Assembly: GCA_038106575.1 (NCBI GenBank) | Contig: JAYOED010000002.1 | Coordinates: 17,207 to 81,206 of the forward strand | Length of the DNA: 64,000 bases | Source: Ga0077527 sp038106575 | Lineage (GTDB): Bacteria; Pseudomonadota; Gammaproteobacteria; Burkholderiales; SG8-41 | Direction: 5' to 3' | Shown: one piece after another, positions 1-8,653 of the stretch | Position numbering within the stretch: the first letter of the stretch is position 1 | How the letters are laid out: each line of letters starts with the position of its first letter | Notes under the pieces: model-generated | What the model was told of the DNA's origin: nothing | What the model saw: the letters and a program-made list of their open reading frames with translations, nothing else | Databases searched by the model: none | Made by a program: the position numbers and the translations under genes

Positions 1-408
1 TATCTGCTTGAGAGGAGCGGCGTGCTGTTCACTGGCGATCACGTGATGCAGGGTTCGACGGTGGTGATTTCGCCTCCTGATGGCGACATGCAGGCCTATC
101 TCGATTCGCTGGAAAAACTGCTGACGCTCGACATCGACGCCTTCGCACCGGGCCATGGCCATGTCATCAAAACGCCGCAGGCCGAAGTGAAAAAACTCAT
201 CGCACACCGGCTGAGACGCGAAGAGAAGATTTTTGTCGCGCTGAAGAACGCGGGAACGGTGACGCTGGAGGATCTGGTCAAAACGGCTTATGACGACGTG
301 CCTGAACGCATCCACAACGTCGCCATGCGTTCGCTGCATGCAACGCTGCTACGGTTGCAAAAGCTTGGGCGGGCTGTGTGTGCTGGAGAGCAGTGGCGGG
401 CAGTCTGA
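1..408 (+). CDS. MBL-fold metallo-hydrolase, C-terminal part (5' end outside window)
   Basis: The frame is open from base 1, so the gene starts before the window. The visible part begins in the core of a metallo-beta-lactamase fold: a GDH motif near the start (metal-ligand Asp and His), then an SxEKL helix and a PGHGH motif around residue 52, the usual last metal ligand. After it comes a roughly 75-residue helical tail with a winged-helix-like pattern, as in LACTB2-like and glyoxalase-II-like hydrolases. The substrate cannot be told from this piece. It converges on the hydroxyacid dehydrogenase gene, with only 3 bases between the stop codons. The family call is firm; the function is open. Confidence 0.8.
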   Translation, partial: YLLERSGVLFTGDHVMQGSTVVISPPDGDMQAYLDSLEKLLTLDIDAFAPGHGHVIKTPQAEVKKLIAHRLRREEKIFVALKNAGTVTLEDLVKTAYDDVPERIHNVAMRSLHATLLRLQKLGRAVCAGEQWRAV

Positions 409-411
409 AAT

Positions 412-1380
412 TCAGTTTTTTTTCGGCTGATTCCTAATTTCCACTGGCCTGCCCGCCGCGAATGCCGCGGCATTTGCGAACGCCTCGCCGAAATAGGCTT
501 CGTAGGTGCCTTGTTCCAGCCACGCGCTGTGGTTGGTGCACAACGCATTGTCGAGTTCAAGAAGCGGATGTTCACCGTGTTGCACCGGTTCCTTTTCGTA
601 GACGTCGGTGGCGGCAAGGCCTGGATAGCCGGCTTTGAGCGCGGCGACCAGCGCGCCGGCTTCGATCAGTTCGGCGCGCGCAGTATTGATCAGCAGCGCT
701 GTCGGTTTCATTTTGGCGAGGTGTTCGGCTTTGACTAATCCGCGCGTGTCTTTCGATAGCCGCGCCATTATAACCATCACGTCTGCCTGAGCGAACAAGT
801 CATCCTGGCTGGCCGCGGTTTTGTAATCAGCGGCTTTGGCGGCGGCGAGCGAGCTTTCGCGGCCCCATACCAATATGCGCATGCCGAAACTGGCGCCGGT
901 TTGCGCCACCAGCTTGCCGATTGTGCCGAGGCCGAGGATGGCCAGCGTTTTTCCACGCAGCCCGATGTTGAACCGGTTGCGCCACAGGCCTTCGCGCATG
1001 CGGTCGGATTCGTGGGCGACGTCGCGCCAGCTTGCCATGATCAGCGCCCAGGTGTGTTCGGCTACGGTGTAGGGCGAAGCATGCGCGCCAGACGTGATCG
1101 GTATACCCAGATCGTTGCAGGCATCGGCGTCGATGTGATGGAAGCTGCGACCGGTTTGACTGAACAGTTTCAGCTTCGGCAATTGCGCGATGATGCCGCG
1201 GGTGAAAAGAGTGCGTTCTCGGATCGGCACGATGATCTCGGCGTCGCGCAGGTTGTTCACCAGCGTCGCTTCGGGGGGTGCGACGTCGCTGAAGATGCGT
1301 ACGTCGTGGCCGGCCAGAATTTTCAGGCAGTCCAGTTGCGAAACCAGACCGTGGTAGTCGTCAGGGATGGCAATGATCAT
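412..1380 (-). CDS. D-2-hydroxyacid dehydrogenase family protein
   Basis: A 322-residue protein of normal length for NAD(P)-dependent D-2-hydroxyacid dehydrogenases, which interconvert 2-oxoacids and D-2-hydroxyacids in the cytoplasm. The Rossmann motif GLGTIG is at residues 150-155. The catalytic set can be placed at Arg235 (INTAR), Glu264 (YEKEP) and His284 (TNHSAW). The ATG at 1380 gives a typical N-terminal catalytic-domain strand. It is transcribed away from the SDR gene that starts at 1486, so the roughly 100-base gap between them should hold both promoters. The substrate is not predictable from sequence; phosphoglycerate dehydrogenase is less likely because there is no regulatory domain. 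Confidence 0.88.
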   Translation of the reverse strand: MIIAIPDDYHGLVSQLDCLKILAGHDVRIFSDVAPPEATLVNNLRDAEIIVPIRERTLFTRGIIAQLPKLKLFSQTGRSFHHIDADACNDLGIPITSGAHASPYTVAEHTWALIMASWRDVAHESDRMREGLWRNRFNIGLRGKTLAILGLGTIGKLVAQTGASFGMRILVWGRESSLAAAKAADYKTAASQDDLFAQADVMVIMARLSKDTRGLVKAEHLAKMKPTALLINTARAELIEAGALVAALKAGYPGLAATDVYEKEPVQHGEHPLLELDNALCTNHSAWLEQGTYEAYFGEAFANAAAFAAGRPVEIRNQPKKN

Positions 1381-1485
1381 GGCTAGGCAGTGTAGCGCGG
1401 CACTGGGAACGTCGAAAGGTACATTGAGGCTAAATCATGTGTCACAATCCTCTCCTCGTTTGAAAACCTCGAAGGAATTCACGTT

Positions 1486-2259
1486 ATGGAACTCGGCCTC
1501 AAAGGCAAAGTTGCTGCCGTCACTGGTGGTACCGAAGGCATAGGCGGCGCAACGGTGCGGCGACTGGTTGCGGAAGGTGCAAAGGTTGCGTTCTGCGCGC
1601 GGCGCAAGGAACTGATCGACGCCATGGTGGCCGAGTTGAAGAAGCAGGGCGGCGACGTGCTCGGCGTGGTGGCCGATGCTGCCAAGGAGGGCGACATGGA
1701 GCGTTTCATCGAAGAGGCCGCGAAGCATTTCGGCCGTCTGGATATCGTCGTCAACAACGCCGGCGGCTCCGGCCAGATTGCATTTGAAAAAGTCGACGAG
1801 AAGACCTGGGACAACGACATTACGATCAAGGTCATGGCACAGGTGCGTACCACGCGCGCAGCAGTGCCGCACATGAAGAAAGTCGGTGGCGGCCGCATAA
1901 TTAATCTCAACATGGTCGGCGCCAAGCAGCCGGGAGCTGCGATGTTCCCGACCACGGTCAGCCGTGCCGCGGGCCTCGCGCTGGCCAAGGGTCTGTCCAA
2001 GGAGTACGCCGCAGACAACATACTGGTCAACGTGGTGGCGGTGGGCAAGATCAAGTCCAAGCAGCAGGAGCGCGGCGCCGCGCGCAACAACAAGTCTGTC
2101 GAACAGCACTATGCTGACACCGGCAAGACCATCCCGCTCAAGCGCATGGGCGAGTCCGAGGAGGTGGCGAACGTTATTGCGTTCCTGGCTTCTGACGCCG
2201 CAAGCTACGTGACTGGTTGCTGCATAAACGTTGATGGCGGATTATCGGGCGTCCTCTAA
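1486..2259 (+). CDS. SDR-fold oxidoreductase-like protein lacking the usual YxxxK pair
   Basis: A 257-residue protein with a clear short-chain dehydrogenase fold: TGGTEGIG nucleotide-binding motif at 13-20, NNAG at 90-93, and the C-terminal sequence CINVDGGLSGVL. The active-site region departs from the classical pattern. Where Tyr-x-x-x-Lys is expected there is Thr156-x-x-x-Arg160, and the catalytic Ser position is Asn142. A group of SDR proteins with a PTxVSRAA stretch shares this feature, as far as I recall. NAD(P) binding seems preserved, but classical dehydrogenase chemistry is doubtful. The ATG at 1486 follows a GAAGGAA ribosome-binding site. It is followed by a membrane protein gene. 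Confidence 0.85.
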   Translation: MELGLKGKVAAVTGGTEGIGGATVRRLVAEGAKVAFCARRKELIDAMVAELKKQGGDVLGVVADAAKEGDMERFIEEAAKHFGRLDIVVNNAGGSGQIAFEKVDEKTWDNDITIKVMAQVRTTRAAVPHMKKVGGGRIINLNMVGAKQPGAAMFPTTVSRAAGLALAKGLSKEYAADNILVNVVAVGKIKSKQQERGAARNNKSVEQHYADTGKTIPLKRMGESEEVANVIAFLASDAASYVTGCCINVDGGLSGVL

Positions 2260-2338
2260 CATCCAACTACCGCGCGGTGCACGGGTTGCGTCGCGCGGTG
2301 TCGACGGTATCCCGCCGCTGACTGTCGAAAGTCCGTAG

Positions 2339-3655
2339 TTGAATCCTTCAGTTTCTTCTCGCAATACGCTTGCCGCGTGGCTTTATGCCGCAGTCGTCGT
2401 GCTGGTCGCGGCGAGTATCGCGTTTCCAGATTTTCCACATTGGATTACCGGGGTGCTGGCGTGGATTGCCTGCCTGTTGCTGATGCCGGACCTGCCGCGG
2501 CGCCAACTGATCATGGTCTGGTTGCTAGTGATGCTGGGCATCGCCGGCATCTTCTGGGGTATGGCGAGCTGCAAGCAGGGTCTGGTCAATGTTGCACTGT
2601 CACAGAATATTCCGCTGACCGGCCTGCTGATCGCAGTCTCGTTTCTGCAACTTATCGCGGTGCGGCCCGAGACTGCATCCGAACCGCTGAAGCAGGGGCC
2701 GCGGGCGCTGGCGCAGACGCTGGCCGGCGTGCATCTCTTCGGAGCGGTGATCAACTTTTCGGCCGTAGCGATTTTCGCCGACCGGCTTAGTACGTTGAAA
2801 AAACTTAAAATGCAGCAGGCTATGGCCCTGTCGCAGGGCTTCATCGTTGGTGCGACCTGGTCGCCTTTCTACGGCGCGATGGCTGCCGCGCTGATCGTGT
2901 CGCCCGAGGCGAGTCTGGTGCAGTTGATGGTCTGGGGCTTCATGCTGGCGGCCATCGGTCTTGCCGTTACCTGGTTCACGCTGACTTCCAAGCGGCATGG
3001 AGAAGCCAAAGAGTTCGTTGGTTATCCGCTGCATTTCGAATCGCTTTGGGTGCCCGCCGTGCTTGCTGCTAGCGTACTGCTTGCGCATGAATGGCAGCCG
3101 CGCTGGCCGGTGCTGGCGATCATCGCGACCTTCGCGCCGCTGGTCACCATCGTTACCTTGCTGGCGCGTGATCCGCTCAGTGCCATTCCCGTTCTGCGCC
3201 AGCATGTCCATCGCCGTCTGCCGCTGATGAACGGCGAACTGACATTGTTTATGGCTGCGGGCGTGCTGTCTGCGGGTATGAGCGGGGCTATTGCGGCTCT
3301 GGAGCTCGGTTTGCCGTTCATACGCTTCGGTCCCCTTGAGGCGACCATCGTGCTGGTGCTGATGAACCTATTTGCGTGGATTGGTCTGCACCCGGTGATT
3401 ATGGTTTCGGTGCTGGGGCCGTGGCTTACGCCGCTCGATCCCGATCCGAACATGCTGGCGATGGTGTTCCTAATGAGCTGGGGCATCGGTCTAACTTCCT
3501 GCCCGATGTCGAACACCATGCTGGTAATGGCGGGGCGTTATGGCCTGCCGTTTGGCAAGCTTCTCACTGAAAACCGCCGCTACAGTTTTCTGATGACCCT
3601 AGTCTGCATCGCGGTGCTGTATGTCTATGCGTGGGTCAAGGGCATCGGCACCTGA
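2339..3655 (+). CDS. Polytopic inner-membrane protein, transporter-like
   Basis: A 438-residue, very hydrophobic protein with about 11-12 predicted membrane spans and short polar loops, read from a TTG at 2339. I do not recognise a specific family. The two-half organisation, with a Gly/Ser-rich re-entrant-like stretch near residues 375-400 (GIGLTSCPMSNTM), resembles members of the ion-transporter superfamily (ArsB/NhaD/citrate permease type); this is inference only. It lies 79 bases downstream of the SDR gene on the same strand and may be cotranscribed. No signal peptide precedes the first span. The start is uncertain because no strong ribosome-binding site is visible. Confidence 0.7.
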   Translation: MNPSVSSRNTLAAWLYAAVVVLVAASIAFPDFPHWITGVLAWIACLLLMPDLPRRQLIMVWLLVMLGIAGIFWGMASCKQGLVNVALSQNIPLTGLLIAVSFLQLIAVRPETASEPLKQGPRALAQTLAGVHLFGAVINFSAVAIFADRLSTLKKLKMQQAMALSQGFIVGATWSPFYGAMAAALIVSPEASLVQLMVWGFMLAAIGLAVTWFTLTSKRHGEAKEFVGYPLHFESLWVPAVLAASVLLAHEWQPRWPVLAIIATFAPLVTIVTLLARDPLSAIPVLRQHVHRRLPLMNGELTLFMAAGVLSAGMSGAIAALELGLPFIRFGPLEATIVLVLMNLFAWIGLHPVIMVSVLGPWLTPLDPDPNMLAMVFLMSWGIGLTSCPMSNTMLVMAGRYGLPFGKLLTENRRYSFLMTLVCIAVLYVYAWVKGIGT

Positions 3656-3667
3656 AAGCGTTGGCTT

Positions 3668-4029
3668 TCAGTGATCCATCAGGCCGATGACGATCGGCAC
3701 TGCGTAATCCTTTTTGCTGCAGCCATCGACGGCGGGCCGCGTCCGGCCCGCGGCCACCGGGAAGCGACTTTCTTGACTGCACCTGGTGCACCAGTTTTAT
3801 GAGCGAAGAGCCCTGCGCACCGGAAACAGTCGGTCGATGTTGCGGAAATTGTTGACCGCCATCTCCAGCGACAGAACGCTGTCGTAGATCTGGCGCACAG
3901 AGCCGATGTATTCCGTGGCTTGGGGGTAGGTTGCTTCGGTTGCCGGAAGTGCAGGCGCAAAAGCGGACGGCAGTGCGGCAAGGAATAAACTGCTTGGAAG
4001 ATTGATGAGATGCTGGGTAAAGCGGCTCA
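3668..4029 (-). pseudogene. Possible remnant of an exported serine-hydrolase-like protein
   Basis: Reading from a TTG at 4029 there is a signal-peptide-like start, then a segment ending FRNIDRLFPVR. From memory this resembles the region just after the signal peptide in beta-lactamase-like serine hydrolases. A TAA follows at 3797-3799. The same frame then stays open to a TGA at 3668, ending in a plausible C-terminus (YAVPIVIGLMDH). If this was one gene, it has an in-frame stop and is far shorter than a full hydrolase, so a large internal part is missing. It overlaps no other gene apart from touching the aminotransferase end. The assignment is weak; the stretch could also be non-coding. Confidence 0.25.
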
Positions 4030-4034
4030 ACTGA

Positions 4035-5192
4035 TTACAGCTGCCGGAGGATTGCGGCGCCCTTGGCCAGCGTCTCCTCCGATTTAGCAAAGCAAAAACG
4101 CAATACGCGATGTGCGGGCGGTTGGCGATAGAACACCGACACTGGAATCGCAGTAACTCCTTTTTCCTTGGTCAGCCGGATCGCGAGGTCGTAATCTTTC
4201 TCGTCGCTGATGGCGTCGTAGGCGAGGTTCTGGAAGAAGGTGCCGCGCGAGGGTAGCGGCCTGAAGCGCGAGCCCTTGAGGTGTTCAAGAAAGAAGTCGC
4301 GCTTCTGCTGGTAGAACGCCGCCAGCTGCAGGTAGGCGTCCTTGTTCTTCATGTAATCGGCAAACACATATTGCAGCGGGCCGTTAGTGACGAAGGCATT
4401 GAACTGGTGCACCTTGCGGAATTCCGTCATCAGTTCGCGCGGCGCGGCAATGTAGCCCATTTTCCAGCCGGTGACGCTGTAAGTCTTACCGAAGGACGAC
4501 ACGAAGAAGCTGCGCTCCGCTAGACCGGGAAAGCAGGCGACACCTTGGTGTTTGTGTCCGTCGAATACGATGTGCTCGTAGACCTCGTCACTGATCAGCA
4601 CGATGTTGGTTTTCTTCAATACACCTTCTAGCATGCGCAGGTCTTCGGAGGAAAGTACCGTCGCTGTCGGGTTGTTTGGCGTGTTGAGTACCATGGCCTT
4701 GGTACGAGGGGTGATCGCCGCTTCGACCGCGGTCCAGTCGATGCTGTAATCAGGATAGCGCATCTGCGCGTAGACCGCCTTACCGCCGTGGACCTCGACC
4801 GCAGGTCCGTAGCTGTCATAGGTCGGCTCGAGCAGGATGACCTCGTCGCCGGGCCGGATCAGCGTTGCCAGCGCGGTATAGATGCCATAGGTCGCTCCGG
4901 GCAGTACGGTGATTTCGTGCTCTGGGTCATAACGTGTACCGTAGAGATATTCCATCTTCTCGGCGATGGCCTCGCGCAGCGCCGGCACGCCGGCCATCGG
5001 CGGATACTGGTTAAGACCCGCGTTGAAGTATTTCGTCACAAGCGCGCGCAGTTCCGGTGCGCATTCAAAGTCGGGAAACCCCTGCGACAGGTTGATCGCG
5101 TTGTGTTCGGCAGCCAGCCGTGACATCACCGTGAAAATGGTGGTGCCGACGTTCGGCAATTTGGAATGGATTTGTCCCGGAAAATTCGACAT
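4035..5192 (-). CDS. Methionine/kynurenine-type PLP aminotransferase
   Basis: A 385-residue fold-type I aminotransferase very similar in layout to E. coli YbdL (methionine aminotransferase) and kynurenine aminotransferases. The N-terminus has the SKLP..GTTIFT block, INLSQGFPDF near residue 35 and a YPPMAGVPALR block. The PLP lysine lies in SSFGKTYSVTGWK around residue 235, with NxPNNPT upstream. The C-terminus carries RFCFAK with the substrate-carboxylate Arg. It probably transfers the amino group of methionine or aromatic amino acids to 2-oxoacids in the cytoplasm. Monocistronic, with an ATG start 38 bases from the end of the DUF6279 gene. Confidence 0.92.
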   Translation of the reverse strand: MSNFPGQIHSKLPNVGTTIFTVMSRLAAEHNAINLSQGFPDFECAPELRALVTKYFNAGLNQYPPMAGVPALREAIAEKMEYLYGTRYDPEHEITVLPGATYGIYTALATLIRPGDEVILLEPTYDSYGPAVEVHGGKAVYAQMRYPDYSIDWTAVEAAITPRTKAMVLNTPNNPTATVLSSEDLRMLEGVLKKTNIVLISDEVYEHIVFDGHKHQGVACFPGLAERSFFVSSFGKTYSVTGWKMGYIAAPRELMTEFRKVHQFNAFVTNGPLQYVFADYMKNKDAYLQLAAFYQQKRDFFLEHLKGSRFRPLPSRGTFFQNLAYDAISDEKDYDLAIRLTKEKGVTAIPVSVFYRQPPAHRVLRFCFAKSEETLAKGAAILRQL

Positions 5193-5230
5193 TGCAGGTC
5201 GGCTCTCGATGATCGAGCCGCGATTTTAGC

Positions 5231-6151
5231 TTACCGAGTTGTGGCGGTCGCGGCCGGGCGTTCCGAGAGCTGACGGAAGTCGTCTATGAAGTCCTGCAGC
5301 CGGTGAAGCAGGTGGCTGCGCTGTAAGGGTGTCAGCATGCGATCAACGGCAGCATAGAATTCAGCGCGCTTGCGCCATGAATGTTCAAATGCACGCGCCA
5401 GTGCGGGATCCCGTCCTGTTTCCCAGTTCTGCAGCCAGTCGGCCACTTTTTTTGTGAAAGTGTCTCGCTCGCCGTGACGGAGTTTCAGCAGCTCGAAAAA
5501 ATCACGCTGCCGACGCAACCGGTCCTGGTGGCGCAATTGGTCGATCAGCGGTACATCCTGCATGAGGCTGTTGATGCGTTCTTCCTGGGTATCAGACAGC
5601 GGGCCCAGCCAATCGCGCAGCCGTGATAGTGCCCTGCGACTGGCTGCTCGTCGGCGTGCGGTTTCATCTTCGCCGCTGCGGTTTTCCCGAACGAACCTGC
5701 GATTGTCCTTGTCCAGCTGGCGGCGAAATGCCTCGATCTGCTGATCGGAGATTGTAGCCAGCAGGTCGGCGGCATCCGCAGCACTGTGTGCGGCGACCCG
5801 CGCATAACGCTGACGGAATCCGTCAATGGTCCACAATATGTCATTCGTTTTCAGTCCGCGTCCGGCGCGTTGCCGGATTTCACCGAAAAACCGTGCGTAA
5901 TCGGGCAGCTGTTCGTAACGATGCCAGGCGTGCAGCTTTGCAAAGCGCCGTGCAAACTGGTCGCGCTGCACGGGTTCGAGATCAAAGTAGTCATGCGCCA
6001 TCCATGATGCGACGCTGCCGAGATGGCTGTAGCCGACGCGCACCATGCTGCAGCCTATAGCAAGCAGCAGGCAGAGCAGGGCGAGAGTCAGGCGAATGCC
6101 GGAAATTTGCATCGGGACAGGAATAACAGGATGGACTGCATGCTGCGTCAC
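5231..6151 (-). CDS. DUF6279 family outer-membrane-type lipoprotein
   Basis: A 306-residue protein with a lipoprotein signal: hydrophobic stretch ending LLAIGC, Cys at about residue 34. The mature part opens with YSHLGSVASWMAHDYFDL and a helical, Arg-rich body typical of DUF6279 lipoproteins in beta- and gammaproteobacteria. No enzymatic motif is visible and the role is unknown. Its start ATG overlaps the stop of the aldo/keto reductase by four bases (ATGA at 6148-6151), so the two genes are translationally coupled. A start further inside, at the Met of MQISG, would also give a working lipoprotein signal. Confidence 0.82.
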   Translation of the reverse strand: MTQHAVHPVIPVPMQISGIRLTLALLCLLLAIGCSMVRVGYSHLGSVASWMAHDYFDLEPVQRDQFARRFAKLHAWHRYEQLPDYARFFGEIRQRAGRGLKTNDILWTIDGFRQRYARVAAHSAADAADLLATISDQQIEAFRRQLDKDNRRFVRENRSGEDETARRRAASRRALSRLRDWLGPLSDTQEERINSLMQDVPLIDQLRHQDRLRRQRDFFELLKLRHGERDTFTKKVADWLQNWETGRDPALARAFEHSWRKRAEFYAAVDRMLTPLQRSHLLHRLQDFIDDFRQLSERPAATATTR

Positions 6152-7083
6152 AACCGCGAAAAATACTCCGTCATGCGCTTGCGCGTCACCGCGTCGGGGA
6201 GTCGTCCATTACATGCCGCCATGTTGTCCTCGATATGGCGCACGAGACGGGTACCTGGAATGGCGCAGGTGACTGCGGGATGGCTGATGATCCACTTCAG
6301 GAAAAACTGAGCCCAGCTCTTGCAGTCGATGTCGGCGCACCAGGGTGGCAGCGGCTTGCCGCGCACCCTGTCGAACAGGCCTGCCTGTGAAAACGGGCGG
6401 TTGATCAGCGTCGCAGTGCCGGAATCGGCGCAGGCCGGCAGCAGGCGGTTTTCGGCCTCGGGTTCGTCGAGGGAATAATTAATCTGCAGGAAATCGAAAT
6501 CGCCGGTTTTCACCAGTTTCTCCAGTTCAACGTGCATGCCTGCATGCCAGTGGGTGATGCCAAGGTAGCGGATGCGCCCGGACTTTTTCCAGTCACGCAG
6601 CACCGGCAGGTGGGCTTTTAAGTCGAGCAGATTGTGTACCTGCATCAGGTCAATCATAGGTGTCTGCAGAAGGCGTGTCGATTCCTCCATCTGGCTGATG
6701 CCTTCTGCGCGGCCACGGGTCCACACCTTGGTGGCAATAAACAGGGATTTACGCAGGCCCAGTGCAGTGGTCAGAACGCCGACCGCAGTTTCGGCATTGC
6801 CGTACATCGGTGAGGAATCGACGACCTTGCCGCCGAGTTCGACAAAGCGGCGCAGCGTGTGCCGAAGTTCGGTTTGCGGCAGATCGTCGACGGTCACGTC
6901 GAAGGTCTGATAGGTGCCGAGACCGATTGCAGGAAGGCGTTCGCCACTGCGCGGAATCGAGCGGGTAATCAGACCGCCGGGTGCAGATTGCGCGTCAGAC
7001 ATGGTGATGGCCAGTACGGCGGCTCCAGCAGCTTTTATGAGACTGCGACGGCTTTGATTTTCCGGAGGTGGGACAATTTTCAT
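6148..7083 (-). CDS. Aldo/keto reductase with Tat signal peptide
   Basis: A 311-residue aldo/keto reductase. The N-terminus carries a twin-arginine motif (SRRSLIK, residues 11-17) and a hydrophobic stretch, so it is probably exported folded to the periplasm. The catalytic tetrad is visible as Asp and Tyr in VDSSPMYG, Lys in IATKVW and His in MQVHN. The protein is paralogous to the gene at 10309-11271. It is cotranscribed with the downstream DUF6279 lipoprotein (4-base overlap), which supports an envelope role. NADPH is not normally available in the periplasm, so how a Tat-exported member works is unclear. Substrate unknown. Confidence 0.9.
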   Translation of the reverse strand: MKIVPPPENQSRRSLIKAAGAAVLAITMSDAQSAPGGLITRSIPRSGERLPAIGLGTYQTFDVTVDDLPQTELRHTLRRFVELGGKVVDSSPMYGNAETAVGVLTTALGLRKSLFIATKVWTRGRAEGISQMEESTRLLQTPMIDLMQVHNLLDLKAHLPVLRDWKKSGRIRYLGITHWHAGMHVELEKLVKTGDFDFLQINYSLDEPEAENRLLPACADSGTATLINRPFSQAGLFDRVRGKPLPPWCADIDCKSWAQFFLKWIISHPAVTCAIPGTRLVRHIEDNMAACNGRLPDAVTRKRMTEYFSRL

Positions 7084-7201
7084 CTTCGTTTGTTTTCATC
7101 AGGCAGTGGTAGGGAGGAGCCACCGAACCGGGGTAGATGAGTTAGAGTAACACTTGCCGCCGCTGTTTTGCGCAGCCGCTGAAATCGAAGGGAGCATGCT
7201 G

Positions 7202-7546
7202 GTGTCGACAGAGCTGTTGAAAGATGGTCTGGTAGTGTTTTCCAAGCGCGAGTGTCCCACTTGCGTGCTGATTGAAGGGGAAATGCAACGCGCGGCGCGT
7301 CAGCTCAGCCATTTTCAGGTAGTTTCCCAGGATGACCCCGGATTTCCTTCCAAGGTTGACAGTGTGGTGGACGACAGCGCGCTTGATTTGTCATGGCTGA
7401 ACAACATTGAATTCATGCCGACCCTGATCCGTTTTGAGGCGGGTCGCGAAGTCGAGAGAGTGGTCGGCTGGGACCGCGAAGGCTGGCAGCGCCTGACCGG
7501 CATCGCCGACCTGGGCGTGCAGCATCCAAAGCTCAAGCCCGGATGA
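7202..7546 (+). CDS. Thioredoxin-like protein with CPTC motif
   Basis: About 114 residues. A thioredoxin-fold start is visible: a strand (GLVVFSKRE), then CPTC at about residues 17-20, helix, a second strand (FQVVSQDD) and the cis-Pro region EFMPTLIRF. A GTG at 7202 is chosen because the AGGGAG ribosome-binding site (7189-7194) sits 7 bases before it; the ATG at 7196 is too close to that site. CxxC with a cis-Pro suggests a disulfide or thiol reductant. It is the first gene of a three-gene operon ending in a selenoprotein, 24 bases before the next gene, so it may reduce that selenoprotein; this partnership is inferred from position. Confidence 0.82.
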   Translation: MSTELLKDGLVVFSKRECPTCVLIEGEMQRAARQLSHFQVVSQDDPGFPSKVDSVVDDSALDLSWLNNIEFMPTLIRFEAGREVERVVGWDREGWQRLTGIADLGVQHPKLKPG

Positions 7547-7570
7547 GGATCACGTTCACTCGAGCCCGGG

Positions 7571-8653
7571 GTGGCCGAGAAGCTGGAAGCGAAACACAGC
7601 GGCGCGACCTGGCTCGCCGCGCGCAAGATTACCTACGATCCGAATGCCGATGCAGCAGAGGTCTGTTACCAGCGCGGCTGGACCGACGGCCTGCCGGTGA
7701 CGCCTCCCACCGATGAGCGCGTGATCGCGATGCTGAAAGGCACGAACCGCAAGACCGACGAGATCGTCGGCAGGATTCCGCCCAATCTCGTCGAATGCAC
7801 GATTGAAAAGGTCGCGATCAACGCGGTGATGGCGGGCTGCAGACCCGAATACATGCCGGTGCTGCTGGCGGCGATCGAGGCCGCACTGGAACCGGCGTTT
7901 ACACTCCACGGCGTGCTGGCGACGACTTATTTTTCCGCTCCGGTGATCATCGTCAACGGCCCGATTGCTAAGCGCATCGGCATGAATAGCGGCATCAATG
8001 CGCTGGGGCAGGGCAATCGTGCCAACTCCACAATTGGTCGCGCGTTGAATCTGATCGTGCGCAACGTCGGCGGTGGCCGTCCCGGCGAGGCGGATCGTGC
8101 AACACTGGGCGCACCGAGCAAATACACGCTGTGTTTCGCAGAGGATGAATCCGATCCGGCCTGGCATCCGCTGGCGCAGGCGCGAGGCATCAAGCCCGGT
8201 GCGTCCGCGGTGACGCTGTTTCAGGGTCACGGACCCGAGGCCTTTGTTGACCAGAAGTCGCGCACGCCGGAATCGCTGACCCGATCGTTCGCGCTTTCCC
8301 TAGTGAAAATAGGCCATCCGAAACTGGTGCAGTCAGCACGCGCCATTCTGGTGCTGTCCCCTGAACACTATGCCATTTACAAGGAAGCCGGCTGGGACCG
8401 CGCCAGAATCGAGCGTGCACTGTATGAGGCCACGATACGGCCCGGTGCGGAACTAGTGGCCGGCGCCGGTGGCGTGGGCGAAGGCATACCGGCCAGCCGT
8501 GCCGGCGAGCAGGTCCCGAAATTCCACGAAGACGGCCTGATGGTGGTTCGTGCCGGCGGTTCCGCGGGACTGTTCTCGGCGATCCTGCCGGGCTGGCTGG
8601 CGGGCCGCAATCGCACCGAACTGCAACCAGTAACGAAGGAGGTGAAAGGATGA
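7571..8653 (+). CDS. Conserved protein of unknown function, partner of UGSC selenoprotein
   Basis: A 360-residue protein starting at a GTG at 7571. I do not recognise a named family. The N-terminal block (GWTDGLPVTPPTDERV, residues 36-51) looks like a strongly conserved signature. Further features are a Gly/Asn-rich centre (RIGMNSGINALGQGNRANSTIGR, shown here as residues about 134-156, likely a ligand-binding or active-site loop) and no transmembrane segment or signal peptide. Its stop overlaps the start of the UGSC selenoprotein gene by four bases (ATGA, 8650-8653), which couples their translation and suggests two subunits or sequential enzymes. The chemistry is unknown. Confidence 0.8.
   Translation: MAEKLEAKHSGATWLAARKITYDPNADAAEVCYQRGWTDGLPVTPPTDERVIAMLKGTNRKTDEIVGRIPPNLVECTIEKVAINAVMAGCRPEYMPVLLAAIEAALEPAFTLHGVLATTYFSAPVIIVNGPIAKRIGMNSGINALGQGNRANSTIGRALNLIVRNVGGGRPGEADRATLGAPSKYTLCFAEDESDPAWHPLAQARGIKPGASAVTLFQGHGPEAFVDQKSRTPESLTRSFALSLVKIGHPKLVQSARAILVLSPEHYAIYKEAGWDRARIERALYEATIRPGAELVAGAGGVGEGIPASRAGEQVPKFHEDGLMVVRAGGSAGLFSAILPGWLAGRNRTELQPVTKEVKG

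Noticed and set aside
901..1386. Long + strand open frame (161 codons) opposite the hydroxyacid dehydrogenase
   Set aside because: It is the antisense shadow of a well-supported gene, has no family motif and no ribosome-binding site.
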